Part shown: piece after piece, positions 5,532 to 6,701 of the stretch
Layout: every line of letters starts with the position of its first letter
How positions within the stretch are numbered: position 1 is the first letter of the stretch
Assembly: GCA_902773165.1 (NCBI GenBank)
Contig: CACYDO010000161.1
Span: 1 to 6,701 of the forward strand
Source: an uncultured Ruminococcus sp.
Lineage (GTDB): Bacteria > Bacillota > Clostridia > Oscillospirales > Acutalibacteraceae
Length of the DNA: 6,701 nucleotides
Reading direction: 5' to 3'
Notes under the pieces: model-generated
Database searches by the model: none
Seen by the model: only the letters and a program-made list of their open reading frames with translations
What the model was told of the DNA's origin: nothing
Program-made: the position numbers and the translations under genes

Positions 5532-6391
5532 GGGTGTACCTCCCTTACGATGTTGTATATGGTGTCTTTTATGATCCTTGCAGCCGTTCTTGGCGCAGTT
5601 TTTCCGGGAAGAGAAAGCGCGGCGAAGGCTTTTATGCCCAGATCTTTGCATGCTTCGAGGTCTATTCCGCCGGGCTTTGAAGCCAGGTCGATAACGACGG
5701 CATTAGCTGCGGTTCTGCTAAGGACATCGCGGTCAAAGATCATGGAGGGGATTGTGTTGAATATTATATCGTAGCTGCCGCTTTCGGATATTTCGTTTGT
5801 TTTGACCGCGGTGTATCCGCATGATGATATCCAAGCAAGATCATGGGGCTTTCTTGCGCTTACTGTAACGTCCGCGCCGAGTGCGTTCAGCTCTCGTGCA
5901 AGGAGCTTTCCTATTCTGCCGAAGCCTGCAACAAGGCAGCGGCTAGAGTGCAGAGTGATATCTGTGTTATCTATCGCTGCGGCAATTGCGCCCTCTGCTG
6001 TTGGTACGGCGTTTTCAACGGCAAGCTCCTCGCGCGCAAGGTAATCGTAAACGAATACGTCGGAGTAATCTCCTGTTTTTTTCAGCTGTGCGGAATTTGC
6101 GCAGAAAACGCGTTTGCCGCGGAGCATTTCCGCAAATTCTTCGTTCAGTGTTATTTCGGTATCCGAAAGGGGAGTGTTGAGCGTGATCCCGTCTTTGGAG
6201 AGCGGCATAGGCAGGATCACAGAATCGCATTTTGAGATTGCAATACGCATTGACGAATAATCCGGAGCGGCTTCCGCGCATTTTTCCAAAGCGCAGAATG
6301 TGACAAATTTTCCATCGGCAGAAAGAAGCTCTCCGAGATATACCTGACGGCGGTCACCGCCGATTACGCATATTTTTTCTATATTAAACAC
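5528..6391 (-). CDS. dpaA: Dipicolinate synthase subunit A
   Basis: Dehydrogenase-like subunit (SpoVFA) of dipicolinate synthase, producing the spore-core dipicolinic acid in the mother cell. It has 287 residues, near the roughly 297 of Bacillus. It shows GGDRRQVYL near the start (11-19), PTAEGAI (130-136), an NAD(P)-binding Rossmann loop VAGFGRIGKLLA (154-165), VSARK (177-181), FNTIPSMIFD (211-220), IDLASKPGGID (234-244) and LPGKTAP (261-267), all in DpaA order. The start is GTG, with AGGAGG 9 nt upstream. It ends in a 4-nt overlap with dpaB, so the subunits are probably made by coupled translation in similar amounts. Expression is expected under a mother-cell sigma factor (sigma-K in Bacillus); a candidate promoter lies just upstream. 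Its presence implies an endospore former using DpaAB rather than the Etf-based route proposed for clostridia that lack it. Confidence 0.95.
   Translation of the reverse strand: MFNIEKICVIGGDRRQVYLGELLSADGKFVTFCALEKCAEAAPDYSSMRIAISKCDSVILPMPLSKDGITLNTPLSDTEITLNEEFAEMLRGKRVFCANSAQLKKTGDYSDVFVYDYLAREELAVENAVPTAEGAIAAAIDNTDITLHSSRCLVAGFGRIGKLLARELNALGADVTVSARKPHDLAWISSCGYTAVKTNEISESGSYDIIFNTIPSMIFDRDVLSRTAANAVVIDLASKPGGIDLEACKDLGIKAFAALSLPGKTAPRTAARIIKDTIYNIVREVHP
5539..5546 (-). promoter_or_regulatory. Ribosome binding site deciding the dpaB start
   Basis: AAGGGAGG inside the end of dpaA, 7 nt before the GTG at 5531..5529. It fixes the 197-residue DpaB and rules against the longer frame that opens at 5651. 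Confidence 0.8.
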
Positions 6392-6400
6392 TTTGTGCTG

Positions 6401-6406
6401 CCTCCT
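6401..6406 (-). promoter_or_regulatory. Ribosome binding site of dpaA
   Basis: AGGAGG on the minus strand, 9 nt before the GTG at 6391..6389. It supports a GTG start for a protein that then begins MFNIEKICVIGGD. Confidence 0.75.
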
Positions 6407-6417
6407 GTTGTAGCGGA

Positions 6418-6450
6418 TATAGTATGATCTGATATATATGTCGAATATGT
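6418..6450 (-). promoter_or_regulatory. Candidate mother-cell (sigma-E/sigma-K type) promoter of dpaAB
   Basis: CATACTATA (6426..6418) fits the sigma-K -10 pattern CATAnnnTA and is one base from the sigma-E CATACAnT. ACATATT (6450..6444) resembles a sigma-E -35 but sits slightly far (19 bp after its ATA). No well-spaced sigma-K AC element is seen. The start would fall near 6410, close to the ribosome binding site. Family knowledge favours mother-cell control of dpaAB, which is why this match is worth listing. Confidence 0.35.
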
Positions 6451-6452
6451 TT

Positions 6453-6537
6453 GCGAAATAATTCGCTTTGTGAACGGCGTTTCGGAGATCGACTACGCCG
6501 TTCTGCTATCATATTATGAAACATTTTCGGAAATGTT
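6453..6537. repeat. Three consecutive small hairpins upstream of dpaA
   Basis: GCGAA-ATAA-TTCGC (6453-6466), GAACGGCGT...ACGCCGTTC (6472-6503; 9-bp perfect stem, 14-nt loop with three further possible pairs), and AACATTT-TCGG-AAATGTT (6520-6537). None is followed by a T-run on either strand, so standard termination is not indicated. They may end a transcript arriving from the right, or be chance. Confidence 0.4.
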
Positions 6538-6652
6538 CTGAACAGATTGAAGATTGGTGTTATGTTATTGTTTTTAGGAGCTTTATTTTTGCCGCTGATT
6601 TATCCCTCGCCGCACCTTTGCTTTATCGTAACGGTAAATTGGTTTCCGCGTT
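6504..6652. other. Rest of the gene-free gap right of dpaA
   Basis: Together with 6392-6503 this gives about 260 nt without a supported gene. Beyond the third hairpin I see no promoter, RNA gene or convincing frame. A plus-strand frame of 61 codons (6516-6701) has no ribosome binding site and no recognisable domain. Confidence 0.5.
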
Positions 6653-6701
6653 TTATGTCAAGAATAAAAACATCAAAACCAAAGCTAACAAACATATATA
6701 G
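6653..6701 (-). CDS. Possible C-terminal end of a membrane protein, cut by the right edge
   Basis: One minus-strand frame is open from the window edge to a TAA at 6655..6653 and reads YICLLALVLMFLFLT, a run of nearly all hydrophobic residues like a final membrane helix. T-rich DNA produces such runs by chance, and only 15 residues are visible, so this is weak support. If real, the gene lies upstream of dpaA on the same strand. Confidence 0.28.
   Translation of the reverse strand, partial: YICLLALVLMFLFLT

Noticed and set aside
5532..5651. 40-codon N-terminal extension of dpaB
   Set aside because: It lies within dpaA, is strongly basic and unlike the family, and a good ribosome binding site points to the GTG at 5531 instead.
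6516..6701. Plus-strand frame of 61 codons ending exactly at the window edge
   Set aside because: No ribosome binding site, its first codons overlap a hairpin, and it shows no recognisable protein features.

Overview
The window looks like chromosome from a spore-forming member of the Clostridia, most likely Ruminococcus or a related Oscillospirales lineage. Three things point there: dipicolinate synthase genes (dpaA-dpaB, present only in endospore formers), a compact recD2-comF pair next to an orphan mreB-type gene, and a hairpin repeat with CCCCTCCGTCAGCC / CACCTCCCCTTTCAGG words of a kind I associate with Ruminococcaceae genomes. The genus is inference. All credible genes lie on the minus strand; I found no credible plus-strand gene, tRNA, rRNA or CRISPR array.

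Layout, read along the minus strand from the right edge. (1) 6701-6653: possible last 15 codons of a membrane protein. (2) 6652-6392: non-coding DNA with three small hairpins and a candidate sporulation-type promoter. (3) dpaA and dpaB, overlapping by 4 nt (GTGA), encode the two subunits that make dipicolinic acid in the mother cell. (4) 4937-4455: a gene-free island of nested inverted repeats ending in a strong minus-strand intrinsic terminator. (5) An extended -10 promoter, then recD2 (SF1B DNA helicase) and comF (phosphoribosyltransferase-like protein with a zinc ribbon), overlapping by 4 nt (ATGA). (6) A 290-nt AT-rich gap carrying a long dyad and a near-consensus housekeeping promoter, then mreB. 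(7) After mreB, the first codons of a probable CxxC-containing protein run off the left edge.

There are thus three transcription units: dpaAB (probably sporulation-specific), recD2-comF (vegetative; DNA repair or uptake) and mreB (vegetative; actin-like cytoskeleton). They are not one pathway. No new multi-gene system is visible.

The two most notable signals are as follows. First, the island at about 4503-4924 appears to be a repeat inside a repeat. A 176-bp MITE-like element with perfect 17-bp terminal inverted repeats and a 10-bp target duplication sits in the loop of a hairpin at the centre of an older, degenerate inverted repeat. Second, the MreB-family protein has Ala where the usual catalytic Glu of the IEEPMAAAIG motif should be, which predicts altered ATP hydrolysis.
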